A DNA stretch of 64,000 nucleotides. Source: PCC-6802 sp943367755 (GTDB taxonomy: Bacteria; Cyanobacteriota; Cyanobacteriia; Pseudanabaenales; Pseudanabaenaceae). The stretch lies in contig CALRKB020000018.1 of assembly GCA_943367755.1 (NCBI GenBank), positions 1 to 64,000 on the forward strand. The letters run 5' to 3'. Both the position numbers and the translations under genes were made by a program. Below the pieces are notes generated by a model. It saw nothing but the letters and a program-made list of their open reading frames with translations, did not search any database and was not told where the DNA came from. This document shows, one piece after another, positions 53,266 through 62,829 of the stretch. Position 1 is the first letter of the stretch. Each line of letters opens with the position of its first letter.

Positions 53266-53444
53266 TGGTGGTGCAACTCCAAAAGTTTGTTCTGAGGTTT
53301 GTTTGGTCTGTTAACGTCAAAACACTAAGCCATTATACCTTAAAAGCCTCCTAGGTGGTACTAAAAGGCTTCAAGGTGAATATTTTGTTTGCTATAGGTA
53401 TGCCAGATCGAGCAAGGTTTATGAACTTCACTTGCTTTGAGGCA

Positions 53445-54530
53445 CTATGCCTTAACAGATGCCTTGCTCAACTGAGCTAGGAAACGGTTAAGTTCTTCAA
53501 GTGCTAAGGTGAGTTGGTCAGTTGAATCGACAGCAAGCCACTCTCCCTTCATTTCTTCCCACAGTTCAAAGTGCAGATGCGGGCCGGTGGAAAATCCCGT
53601 ACTACCAACCAAGCCAATCACAGTACCCTGCTTGACATATTGCCCTGGTTTAACCAGGACTTCAGACATATGACCGTAGCGGGTCTCGTGGCGATTGCCA
53701 TGACTAATTACTACGGCTAAGCCTAGTCCACCGAACCAACCTGCCACTTCGACATTGCCACTGTAGGCAGCTAGTACGGGTGTACCCTCGGCAGCAGCTA
53801 TATCCGTACCCTGGTGAAACCGCGTTTGACCAGTGATCGGGTGGGTGCGATAGCCAAAGCTAGAGCTAATAAAGGCTGGAATTGCCAGCGGGAATTGCAT
53901 GCGTTTATCGCCATTGCTGGGACGACTCATCGCCTTGATTTCGCGTGGGCTGAGCCGCCTGACCTCTGCTCTGAATCCCGATGAAGATTCGTAGACAAAG
54001 CTAGGGCGTGTGGCGACTGTTTGATAGCCGCGATAGTCCCTTTGCACGGCAGTAGGTGCGCAAAGATTTGACTGCAAACCGCTGGTGTCATTAACTTGAG
54101 AGCGGCAACCAGAGGTGCGGCTTTCCATAATTATGTCTACGCGCTCCCGTGAATTTTTAGGTGCAGATACTGCTACATTCCTACTTGGTTCTTTGCGTGA
54201 CTTTACCTCAACTATTACAGGTTCAGATTCTACTCTTCTGCTAGCTTTAACCTCTTGAGGAACTTCAGGCGCTTGAGGAGTTTGTACTTCTACCGGAGCA
54301 GGCGGCGCTGCTACAGCATCGACATTAGCAGGCGCAGGTTCTGGTGCTGACTCAATCTGAGTGGGGGCGCTTTCCTCAGTACTTGGAATCACAATATCAG
54401 GCGAGACTGCTGATTTCTCTCTGGCTTGTGCTGGGTTGACCTGAGAGATCGCACCTATCGCACCCAGGGAAAGGCAAAAAATAGTCGCAAGCGTGAATTT
54501 TGGTAGCGATCTCAGTAGTTGTTGATGCAT
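53445..54530 (-). CDS. Secreted M23 (LytM) peptidase
   Basis: 361 residues. Signal-like N-terminus (FTLATIFCLSLGAIGAISQ), then a Pro/Ala/Glu-rich low-complexity region (about 40-140), then an M23 domain with zinc ligands in RFHQGTDIAAAEG (HxxxD), and GFSTGPHLHFELWE (HxH). It should cut peptidoglycan peptides or activate amidases in the periplasm. Four Cys lie in or near the variable region. Monocistronic. Confidence 0.92.
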   Translation of the reverse strand: MHQQLLRSLPKFTLATIFCLSLGAIGAISQVNPAQAREKSAVSPDIVIPSTEESAPTQIESAPEPAPANVDAVAAPPAPVEVQTPQAPEVPQEVKASRRVESEPVIVEVKSRKEPSRNVAVSAPKNSRERVDIIMESRTSGCRSQVNDTSGLQSNLCAPTAVQRDYRGYQTVATRPSFVYESSSGFRAEVRRLSPREIKAMSRPSNGDKRMQFPLAIPAFISSSFGYRTHPITGQTRFHQGTDIAAAEGTPVLAAYSGNVEVAGWFGGLGLAVVISHGNRHETRYGHMSEVLVKPGQYVKQGTVIGLVGSTGFSTGPHLHFELWEEMKGEWLAVDSTDQLTLALEELNRFLAQLSKASVKA

Positions 54531-54791
54531 GTGCTTAACCTGAATAGCCTGAGGGAAATCGTATCTAGTTGATAAACCTAGTTTTATCGACGCAAAGTCG
54601 AAGATTATTCTCCCACATTATGACTCGATTACTTACCGAGGCAATGCAAGCAGTTATTTCGCTTTGCACCTGCCACATAATATGGCGATCGCACCGTAAT
54701 GCCAAGTAGTATGCCAGAATCATCTCGATATTTCTAAATTCCAGATGAATATAGCAATCCAAAGGTTCAGTACAATACCCCTTGTGACACT

Positions 54792-56189
54792 CTAACTTTC
54801 CCCTTGATTTGATGTGGATAAGACTTCATTTGCAGGGCGATCGCCAACTGTGGCATAACTGATTTTGGGAATATCCTCACCAGTATCATGCACCTGTTTG
54901 CCCGTAATTAGTCGCGCACCTCGCTGCTTGGTGAAATAGTTCCAACCCCACTGAGTTAATACCAACAGCTTATTATCAAATTCAATCAAATAATAGATAT
55001 GCAAAAATGTCCAGATTAGCCACGCGGGTAAACCTGTAAATTTCATAAAGCGCATATCCACCACCGCTGCATTTCTGCCAATTACAGCTAGATTGCCCCA
55101 ATCGTTGTAGCGGAAAGTAGGTAGAGTTTTACCTGCAAGCCTAGCTTTGATTAACTCTGCGACATATTTGCCCTGTTGCATGGCAACCGGAGCTACCCCA
55201 GGCAGCGATTTACGATCCTGATGAGTGTAGTTGGCCAGATCGCCGATCACAAAAATGTTGGCACGATCGGCAATGCTTAAATCAGGTTCGACCATTACCC
55301 TGCCTGAGCGATCTAGCTCTACTCCTGTGCAGGCGGCTAAAACCTTCCCCATGGGTGACGCCTGGACTCCCGCTGCCCACAGAATCGTTTCCGCCGCTAT
55401 ATATTCAGTGCGATCGCCACTCTTCAGCGCTACAACCTTATTACTAATATCTGTAACTAAAGCCTGTGTCCTGACTTTTACGCCTAAATTTTGCAGAGCT
55501 TTCTGCGATGCTGTGGATAGGTCAGTTGGGTAGGTCGGTAGTAGGCGATCGGTACCCTCAACCAATACTATTTCCGTCTCTGTGGTATCGATGCTACTAA
55601 AGTCACTTTTGAGCGTACTGTAGGCCAGCTCAGCAAGCGCACCTGCCAACTCTACGCCTGTTGGCCCCCCTCCTACTACCACAAAAGTTAGGAGGGCACG
55701 CCGCTTTTCTAAATTGGTTTCTTTTTCAGCCCGTTCAAATGCCAGTAAAATCCGCCGCCGCATCTCGACCGCATCTTCTAGGGTTTTGAGTCCGGGTGCT
55801 GCCTCCGCCCACTGGTCGTTACCGAAATAGTGATGGCTGACACCAGTAGCAATAATGAGGGTGTCGTAGGCAATTTTCTCGCCGTTACCAGTAATTATTA
55901 GTTGTTGTTGGGGATTGATATCAACGACTTCGCCCATTAATACTTGAGTATTCTTGTGTTTAGCCAGCACCGATCGCAAAGGAGAGGCAATATCCGCTGG
56001 TGATAGCCCCCCCGTCGCTACCTGGTAGAGCAGTGGTTGAAATAGGTGGAAATTACGTTTGTCTAACAAAGTGACCTGGATGGTGTCGCTTCCTAACTCC
56101 TTAGCAGCATAGAGGCCACCAAATCCGCCACCCACGATCGCTACACGATGAAGATCGAGACTATTGTTGATTGTTGTTGGCATCTTCAA
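54792..56189 (-). CDS. ndh: Type II NADH dehydrogenase (NDH-2)
   Basis: 465 residues. FAD site VAIVGGGFGGLYAAKELG at the N-terminus, NAD site VVVGGGPTGVELAGALAEL (about residue 175), and second FAD motif VIGDLANYT. The C-terminal hydrophobic part (LPAWLIWTFLHIYYLIEF) attaches it to the membrane. It oxidises NAD(P)H and reduces quinone without proton pumping. Divergent from por. Confidence 0.92.
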   Translation of the reverse strand: MKMPTTINNSLDLHRVAIVGGGFGGLYAAKELGSDTIQVTLLDKRNFHLFQPLLYQVATGGLSPADIASPLRSVLAKHKNTQVLMGEVVDINPQQQLIITGNGEKIAYDTLIIATGVSHHYFGNDQWAEAAPGLKTLEDAVEMRRRILLAFERAEKETNLEKRRALLTFVVVGGGPTGVELAGALAELAYSTLKSDFSSIDTTETEIVLVEGTDRLLPTYPTDLSTASQKALQNLGVKVRTQALVTDISNKVVALKSGDRTEYIAAETILWAAGVQASPMGKVLAACTGVELDRSGRVMVEPDLSIADRANIFVIGDLANYTHQDRKSLPGVAPVAMQQGKYVAELIKARLAGKTLPTFRYNDWGNLAVIGRNAAVVDMRFMKFTGLPAWLIWTFLHIYYLIEFDNKLLVLTQWGWNYFTKQRGARLITGKQVHDTGEDIPKISYATVGDRPANEVLSTSNQGES

Positions 56190-56331
56190 TTACCTAATAG
56201 GATCGCTATAGTTAGCTAATTATGGGGGACGATCTGTGAAATGTAAGTAGTAGTGGTAACGATTTCTGCAAATAGCCCGATCCTATGAGATCCTAGAGAC
56301 AGTTAACGATATTTCAAGGAGATTGTCTAGA

Positions 56332-57303
56332 GTGGATCAGAATCGGAAGTCAACAGTGGTAATTACTGGTGCCTCATCGGGGGTTGGTTTGCAAGCCGCA
56401 CGCGCTCTAGCGCAAACAGGGCAATGGTTTGTGGTAATGGCCTGTCGCGATCTAGACAAAGCTGAGAAAGCGGCGGAGTCAGTAGGAATGGCTTTGGGTA
56501 CCTACACAGTGATGCACCTCGATCTGGCCAGTTTGGCTAGCGTCCGGGACTTTGTGAATAAATTCAGAGCTAATGGCAGATCTCTTGATGCTCTGGTGTG
56601 TAACGCGGCTGTCTACCTACCGATCGCCAAGGAACCACAACGCAGCGTGGATGGGTATGAATTGAGCGTTGCCACCAATCATCTTGGACATTTCCTGTTA
56701 TGTAACTTGATGCTAGAGGATCTGAAAAAATCATCGGCAAAAGAGCCACGCTTGGTGATTTTGGGTACCGTAACTGCCAATCCCAAGGAATTAGGTGGCA
56801 AGATCCCGATTCCGGCTCCCCCAGATCTAGGCGATCTCAGCGGCTTTGCCGCAGGCTTTAAGGAGCCGATCGCCATGATCGATGGTAAGAAATTTAAATC
56901 TGGCAAGGCATACAAGGATAGTAAACTCTGCAACGTCATGACCATGCTGGAGTTGCATCGACGCTACCATGAGTCAACAGGGATTACATTCAGTTCGCTG
57001 TATCCTGGTTGTGTGGCAACCACGGCGCTCTTCCGCAATCACTATCCTTTATTTCAGAGTATCTTCCCAATTTTCCAAAGGAATATTACGGGGGGGTATG
57101 TGTCTGAAGAGTTGTCAGGCGATCGCGTTGCTGCCGTAGTCGCCGATCCTAAATTCAACAAATCTGGAGCCTATTGGAGCTGGGGAAATCGCCAAAAGGA
57201 CGGTCGTGAGGTGTTCGAGCAGGAGGTTTCCGACGAAGCTAGCAACGAGGCTAAGGCGAAACTGATGTGGGAGTTGAGCGCCAAGTTAGTTGGACTAGCG
57301 TAA
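56332..57303 (+). CDS. por: Light-dependent protochlorophyllide reductase
   Basis: 323 residues from the GTG at 56332, which has CAAGGAG ten bases upstream; a TTG at 56323 is too near that site. NADPH motif VVITGASSGVGLQAA, conserved NAAVYLP and NHLGHFLL, and the catalytic Tyr-Lys in KAYKDSKLCN. The C-terminus has GCVATTALFRNH. It reduces protochlorophyllide to chlorophyllide using light. Confidence 0.95.
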   Translation: MDQNRKSTVVITGASSGVGLQAARALAQTGQWFVVMACRDLDKAEKAAESVGMALGTYTVMHLDLASLASVRDFVNKFRANGRSLDALVCNAAVYLPIAKEPQRSVDGYELSVATNHLGHFLLCNLMLEDLKKSSAKEPRLVILGTVTANPKELGGKIPIPAPPDLGDLSGFAAGFKEPIAMIDGKKFKSGKAYKDSKLCNVMTMLELHRRYHESTGITFSSLYPGCVATTALFRNHYPLFQSIFPIFQRNITGGYVSEELSGDRVAAVVADPKFNKSGAYWSWGNRQKDGREVFEQEVSDEASNEAKAKLMWELSAKLVGLA

Positions 57304-57391
57304 GCAGATAAGTGCGAGATCATTTGGGCTGAAAGGGCTTGAGGTTGGGGAGTCAGGGCTGTGATCGCTTTCTCTGACCTCATGCAAACAA

Positions 57392-57589
57392 TTAATTGCA
57401 AAACCGCCGTTGGAAGCGCGGATCGACCTTATCATTTTTGCGGGAATTGCAGGGATGGCAAAAAGTTTGCAAATTGCTAATATCGTTTGGACCGCCCAAT
57501 GTTAACGCCACTATATGATCTACAGTTTTAATATCCCGATCGCTGTAGCTCAAAATGCAGCGATCGGGATGCTCTTTAAATACTAAGTA
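57392..57589 (-). pseudogene. HNH endonuclease fragment
   Basis: A frame without ATG reads DIKTVDHIVALTLGGPNDIS and then NLQTFCHPCNSRKNDK, the DH...N...CxxCNxxK core of HNH nucleases, ending at TAA 57392-57394. The first CxxC and N-terminal part are missing and the 5' end runs into the dynamin gene, so it is a fragment or uses a rare TTG start (57553). Either way it lies between por and the GTPase. Confidence 0.65.
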
Positions 57590-60102
57590 TCAGTTGAGAT
57601 AACATCAATTGTTTGATCGAGATTTGCAACAATAGATCCATCTTCTACTAACTCTAGATTAGCTTGAGATAAGTCAGGCTCTGCGGGAACGACTACCAAG
57701 TCTGATTGACTGACTAAAGGCAACTTTTTGCGACCTAGTTGCATTGCTTCCAGACAAGCATTGATAGAGGCGACAAATCGATTGTAGGCATCGATATTGG
57801 CCCTAACTTCTGTTTGCTGCTGCTGGTTAGCTTTCAGCTTCTCCTCGGCTTCTTTCTCTAGAGTTTGCTCCAGGTAATCCCGAGCGCGATCGTAGTTCTG
57901 TAATATTTCTTCCGCTTGACGATCTGCGCCAGCTAGCAAATGGGTATTGAGAGTTTGGTTTATAGTTTGCCGAAAAGTCCGTACTACGGAATCTTTAACC
58001 TTGTACTCAAAATCCAACTTGAGCAACTGCCGAATCGCGGGCTCTGCTTCAATCATACTTTGGTAATCGTAACCGCGACAGGCTTGCTGGAGTGTCTGCT
58101 GGAGCTGGTAAAAACCGAGCGTACCAGGACTATTCGCATAAAACTCTGGCCTTTCGCGCACGTAGCGATCGCATTCAACTATGGCCTCATTTACCAAAGC
58201 CTCAGTCACATTGTGTTGGAGACGGAGGAAATACAACTCAACCCCACAATCATTACCTAGCAAGCGATAAAGATCGCGATAATAATCCATCTTTTTGACG
58301 CGATCGATTAAATTTTGGAAGAAGTTCTTGATTAATTCCTTGGTGGAATCAACCAAAATATCCTCTAGTTCATTTGCCAAGTAATAAAATCCTTCGGCCA
58401 AAATCCCTAAAACAGGAACAACAGAATTGCGTCGATGACTAGCTTGAGCACGTTGATGTACTGCACCTACAGAGAAGTTAGCAATTAATTCGTCTAGCCG
58501 ATGTACCATGCGAGATTTTAACTTGAGATAGTCAGCTTCATAGGCTAGGTTATTGCTGCTTGCCACTGCCTCATTTACTTCTTGTGCGATATGTTGCCTC
58601 AACTCATCTCCGATCGCCTTGAGATCGCGGCTGAGTTGCTGTAATTCCTGCGCTTTAATCGCATCAATATCGCGGGGTTGGCTCTCCAGTTTTTGCCATG
58701 CATTTAAATATGACTGCCTCAGCGCAATACATAGGGGCTGTAGATCGTCAGCAAGACTGGCAAACAAAAGTGGGCGCTTTTCCTCTGTGAGGTAACGGCT
58801 AATTGCCGAGCGAAATTCCTCGATACCGCTATCTGCAATCAGCTGGTTGATTAGGGGAGTCTCCAATTTACCCAGCAATCTGACATATTTTTCGTTTTTG
58901 ACATTAGTTTCTAGCACACTATATGGAATTGGGAATTTAGTGATGTCCAATTTCCCAGATACCAGACAGTAACTATTGAACTCATTCACAAATTGAGGAG
59001 TACCTTCCTGCCCTCCAACTGCTTTCACACTTTCTGTAAAGATAGAATCCAACCCGAAGCGATCGCTGGCACTCGTATTTTTAATTTGACTACCATAGAA
59101 CCCGAGTAAACCACTGGTTTTGTAGATTCTGTTGGAGTTATCCCGAAACTGCGAAGTGATAATTCCATTGAGGCGATCGCGCAGTTGATCGTTCGTCCAT
59201 GTTTCATCAATACGATTAAATACGTAAAATACGCGATCGCGAATGCTAGAATTCCGCTGAATGGTCTCGCTCAACTCTGTTTCTTCGGAGGTCATTTCCC
59301 CGGTCGCAGCAGTTTTGAGTACGAATACGACTGCTGATGTATCGGGATGTTCGACTTTTTTATAGGTCAGTTCCGCATCCTTTTTAACAGGCGCATCAAT
59401 ACCAGGTGTATCAATAATCACATTGCCATCTTGTAACAATGGGTGCTTGCAATAATATTCAACGCGCTTTAAAACTGCACTGTTAGCACCACGCCTTGCA
59501 TAGCTAGCGGCTTCCTTGAGGTTAGTAAAATTGAATTGCTCCATGGAATAGGTAGCATTAGTTACCGTCTGGATGCGATCGCGATTTGAGCTAAACCCTT
59601 CTAGCAGAAGGCACAGGGCATCAGCTTGCTTGGCACTTTCAGATTTAGCTTTGCCCCCTTCTTGCTCGATGATTGCACTAGCCTGGACTTGGAGCTGCTT
59701 GATCGAATCACTTTGATTGATATTAGTGGGAGCAGCCAGACCGATACGCTGACACAAGGCATTGATCTGTTCGCGTACTTCAACTTCACTCAAGAAGGTT
59801 AGTACTACACGCTCTTGGTCGGAGTCAGGGTAGGCAATTTTACACTCCGTACCCGTAGCATGTCCCTCGGCGCTATAAAGTAACTCTCGCTCTAACAAGG
59901 CATTAATCAGCATGGACTTGCCTGCGCTAAATGCCCCAGCAAATACAATCTCAAATGTCGGGGAGATGGCTTTCCTTAAAGAAGCTTGCACAGCAGTAGT
60001 ATCCTGTGCTCTTAGAGTTGGTTCTTGACGGAGCAGATCGAGCAGTGATTCAACCTGAGCTTGCAAGTCTTTACACTGTGGTAAGAGCGAAACAGATGAC
60101 AT
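57583..60102 (-). CDS. Bacterial dynamin-like GTPase
   Basis: 839 residues. GTPase domain (about 1-340) with G1 GAFSAGKS at 56-63, a possible G2 Thr in ATGTE, G3 DTPGID, and G4 NRID. Helical stalk regions follow and a hydrophobic stretch (VVPVLGILAEGFYYLANE) about residue 550-570 could act as the membrane paddle. BDLPs remodel membranes; in cyanobacteria they act at thylakoid or plasma membranes. Monocistronic. Confidence 0.9.
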   Translation of the reverse strand: MSSVSLLPQCKDLQAQVESLLDLLRQEPTLRAQDTTAVQASLRKAISPTFEIVFAGAFSAGKSMLINALLERELLYSAEGHATGTECKIAYPDSDQERVVLTFLSEVEVREQINALCQRIGLAAPTNINQSDSIKQLQVQASAIIEQEGGKAKSESAKQADALCLLLEGFSSNRDRIQTVTNATYSMEQFNFTNLKEAASYARRGANSAVLKRVEYYCKHPLLQDGNVIIDTPGIDAPVKKDAELTYKKVEHPDTSAVVFVLKTAATGEMTSEETELSETIQRNSSIRDRVFYVFNRIDETWTNDQLRDRLNGIITSQFRDNSNRIYKTSGLLGFYGSQIKNTSASDRFGLDSIFTESVKAVGGQEGTPQFVNEFNSYCLVSGKLDITKFPIPYSVLETNVKNEKYVRLLGKLETPLINQLIADSGIEEFRSAISRYLTEEKRPLLFASLADDLQPLCIALRQSYLNAWQKLESQPRDIDAIKAQELQQLSRDLKAIGDELRQHIAQEVNEAVASSNNLAYEADYLKLKSRMVHRLDELIANFSVGAVHQRAQASHRRNSVVPVLGILAEGFYYLANELEDILVDSTKELIKNFFQNLIDRVKKMDYYRDLYRLLGNDCGVELYFLRLQHNVTEALVNEAIVECDRYVRERPEFYANSPGTLGFYQLQQTLQQACRGYDYQSMIEAEPAIRQLLKLDFEYKVKDSVVRTFRQTINQTLNTHLLAGADRQAEEILQNYDRARDYLEQTLEKEAEEKLKANQQQQTEVRANIDAYNRFVASINACLEAMQLGRKKLPLVSQSDLVVVPAEPDLSQANLELVEDGSIVANLDQTIDVISTDT

Positions 60103-60297
60103 AAAATTACTCTCTCGATTAATTTAGAGTTAGCTGAGATTTTTATTTCAAATCAAATACCTATGACAGAGAGAGTTGGATATCCCTCTGAGTCATATTG
60201 CTTATAGATATAAATTGTACCCGTGTATTCTGGATAAATTATCGTCAGTTTGAAGTGGCGATCGCTGAAGTGCTTAGCTGCTTATCTAAAAAGCGAT

Positions 60298-60918
60298 CTA
60301 GTTGCCGATCGTAATTTCAATTCTGCGGTTGCTTTTACGATGTGCCTCATTGTCATTATTCGCAATAGGGCGACTATTTCCATAACCTACCGCAATCCAG
60401 TCATAGGAATTCTCACCCCGCAATCGCATGAGATAATCCCTCACGGCTAAAGCCCGCTGATAGGAAATATCAAGTGGGCTGCTAGCTTGACCATTAGATT
60501 CTGGTGCGATCGCGGCGACATCAGTATGGCCGTTAATGCGGATGCTTTTACCACCGGATAGCGGCAACTGCGCTGCTACTTGATCTAAAAGCTTTAAGCC
60601 ATCGGGCAAAATCGTAGTTTTATTAGGTTCAAACAGAGCATCGGCTGAAAGGGTAAATACCTGTTTTTGGGGGCTGAGCACGGCTGGATTAGGTTGCCAG
60701 ATCAGTCCAGGTTGCCACATCGCAACACAGACACCAACTATACCTGCCACACCCGTGCCAATACCCAGCACTAAAAGACGAAAGACAAACGTCAGCAATG
60801 GACGCAGGGGTGATGGTTTGGGGGTGAGTGAGGGGGCTGTTTCTGTCACAAGGATCGCTCCAAAATTGCTAATGCCTCGACAGAAACCTAGTTTAGCGGA
60901 CGATGGTAATTTACCCAA
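60298..60918 (-). CDS. OmpA-family peptidoglycan-associated protein
   Basis: 206 residues. One N-terminal membrane helix (about 45-68; VLGIGTGVAGIVGVCVAM), then an OmpA domain (about 95-206) with DALFEPNKTTILPDGLKLL, INGHTDVAA (Asp contacting diaminopimelate) and YGNSRPIANNDNEAHRKSNR. No lipobox; probably an inner-membrane-anchored wall binder. Confidence 0.88.
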   Translation of the reverse strand: MGKLPSSAKLGFCRGISNFGAILVTETAPSLTPKPSPLRPLLTFVFRLLVLGIGTGVAGIVGVCVAMWQPGLIWQPNPAVLSPQKQVFTLSADALFEPNKTTILPDGLKLLDQVAAQLPLSGGKSIRINGHTDVAAIAPESNGQASSPLDISYQRALAVRDYLMRLRGENSYDWIAVGYGNSRPIANNDNEAHRKSNRRIEITIGN

Positions 60919-60975
60919 ATTCCTTCAACCCATCTGTATGGGCAGACCTATGTGTTTGCCCCTCTATATGCCCAC

Positions 60976-61608
60976 CTAACTCTTGCTTAGCCAGGTAATT
61001 GCCGCTTTTAACCACGCCTCTACATCCTGACTTTGTGACAGTACTGCGGAAGCCCCCACACTGCGCAATGCCTCACCGATCTCGGATGGCGTATAGCCTA
61101 ATGCTAAAAGCGTCATCTCCACGTCTTCCTGCACGGCTGAAATGACAGGCATTATCCCCCCTACCTGCTGTCGCCAATCAGCTAACTTAGTCTTTAGTTC
61201 TAAAGCTAACCTTTCCGCTGTTTTAGTCCCCACCCCAGGCGTAAGGCTGAGTACGCGAATATTACCAGTTACTATAGCCTTGACCAGATCCTGCAATCCC
61301 AGTGTATTAAGCAACGCCATCGCCATTTGTGCCCCCACCCCCGACACACTAATCAGTTGGCGAAACAAATCCCGCTCAGCTGCACTAATAAAACCAAACA
61401 AAACAGTTTGATCCTCCCGCACTTGCATGTGGGTAAATAATTGAGCCATTTCACCCGTTGGTGGTAACTGCTTAGCAGCACTGGCTGTTATGACCAGATC
61501 ATAGCCAATGTCTCTAACATCTAGAGTCAGGATATAGCAAGGGGATGATTTACGCGATGAATCTTGTGCTTTCAGGAGCGCGATCGCACCACGCATGTAT
61601 CCAATCAT
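60976..61608 (-). CDS. ruvA: Holliday junction ATP-dependent helicase subunit RuvA
   Basis: 210 residues, normal length. OB-fold domain I (MIGYMRGAIALLKAQ), two helix-hairpin-helix motifs (LFRQLISVSGVGAQMAMAL, LSLTPGVGTKTAERLALEL) and a C-terminal three-helix domain. It clamps the junction for RuvB. The coding region starts four bases inside the end of the upstream gene, so the two are coupled. Confidence 0.95.
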   Translation of the reverse strand: MIGYMRGAIALLKAQDSSRKSSPCYILTLDVRDIGYDLVITASAAKQLPPTGEMAQLFTHMQVREDQTVLFGFISAAERDLFRQLISVSGVGAQMAMALLNTLGLQDLVKAIVTGNIRVLSLTPGVGTKTAERLALELKTKLADWRQQVGGIMPVISAVQEDVEMTLLALGYTPSEIGEALRSVGASAVLSQSQDVEAWLKAAITWLSKS

Positions 61609-62486
61609 CGGCGCTTTAGCGGTGGGAATTTAGGTAACTGGACAGAGGCAAAAGAGGTAGATACCTTGTGCTTGCTGCGATCGATTAAGGGAGCAGGTTC
61701 GGTTTGTTTTGCAATAGTACTGAGCACTTGAATGAACTTAGGTGTATTTACCTGCGGCACAATCAGGTTGTGAGGATAATCGCTAATTTGGCTAGGGATA
61801 TGGGATGCAGGCACATCGATTGGCATCTCCTCTAGGGATGGTAGCACCGGCTCGGTGATGCTTGCAGATAAGTCTTCTAAAGGTAAATCGAGCTTGTTAG
61901 TGAGTCGCTCCATCTCAGCAATTGACATCTCAAACTCTGGATCTGCTGCTTGATTAGCAACAATTTGTGGAGTTGGCGGATTTGATTCATCTATTTCATC
62001 TATAGCTATAACTTGCTCTTCTATAGATAGAGAAGGGCTGACAGAGGATGACCATGCGTCACTGACGTTAGCAGAAAACTCAGTATCGGTTACGGCCTCA
62101 GGGGAATCTGCTTGCTCATCATCTAAAAAGCGTTCCAGTAGTGCTTTGAGTTGTGAGGTGTGATTCTGCTCGCGTTTGAGGTGGGTGCGCAGATAATCGC
62201 ACTTAGCATTTACCTGTTCTAATTGTTCGCATCTATCTTCAAGATCTTGCTCTAGCTCGGCGATCCGTCCCTGAAAATGCTGGGCTAATTCGTCCTGTCG
62301 CTGCATCACCTGCTGCGATAGATCCAGCTTTTCTTGGGTTTGCTGGAGTAACAGATAGGCTTGCTCGCATTTCTGGTTACAACTGTGAAGCTCTTGCTGC
62401 AAAAGATTTCGATCCTGTTCGGTGCACTCTGCCTGGTGAGATATGGGGGCTACCTCCAAGGGATTACCAAATTCGGCCTGACTCAT
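61605..62486 (-). CDS. Coiled-coil hypothetical protein upstream of ruvA
   Basis: About 293 residues from the ATG at 62486 (MSQAEFGNP); the frame is open to 62567. A long coiled coil (about 25-130, Gln/Glu/Leu-rich) is followed by a disordered acidic region and a basic end (KFPPLKRR). Not recognised. Overlaps ruvA by four bases, so co-translation is likely. Role unknown. Confidence 0.7.
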   Translation of the reverse strand: MSQAEFGNPLEVAPISHQAECTEQDRNLLQQELHSCNQKCEQAYLLLQQTQEKLDLSQQVMQRQDELAQHFQGRIAELEQDLEDRCEQLEQVNAKCDYLRTHLKREQNHTSQLKALLERFLDDEQADSPEAVTDTEFSANVSDAWSSSVSPSLSIEEQVIAIDEIDESNPPTPQIVANQAADPEFEMSIAEMERLTNKLDLPLEDLSASITEPVLPSLEEMPIDVPASHIPSQISDYPHNLIVPQVNTPKFIQVLSTIAKQTEPAPLIDRSKHKVSTSFASVQLPKFPPLKRR

Positions 62487-62829
62487 AATGTGTTCTTGCT
62501 TGAAAACAACATTGCTATTTGCAAATCCTATCCTAGAATTGGCTTTTTGTGTTATCAGACGATACAAAACTCAAATTAGTTACGTTTCGACATCTAGCGT
62601 AGGAGCGATCGCTCACAATTGTAAAAGAATTTTCTGGCAGAAATAAGACAGCATTTAATCAATCTCACAGAAATTTAGCACAAAGATAGGTTTATAGTCG
62701 TGAATGATAAGATTTGTCTACAAAGCTCGATACCTACCGCTCAAATTCTGAGTAGTTCTAAAGAAGTGAGGATGTGCCGCGCTTAGCGCGATCCTCACCC
62801 AAAAATCATTTACCTAAGCCGTAATATTT
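62487..62829. other. Divergent promoter region
   Basis: About 340 bases between the coiled-coil gene and nadK. Contains the hairpin at 62766-62798; no gene seen. Confidence 0.4.
62766..62798. repeat. Hairpin repeat upstream of second nadK
   Basis: GTGAGGAT pairs with ATCCTCAC around a core GTGCCGCGCTTAGCGCG, itself a GCGC hairpin. The core resembles the hairpin at 17932-17959. It lies 32 bases before a gene start, so it is not a simple terminator of that gene. Confidence 0.6.

Noticed and set aside
54565..54762. 65-codon minus-strand frame
   Set aside because: In the upstream region of the M23 peptidase gene without a ribosome site or recognisable features.
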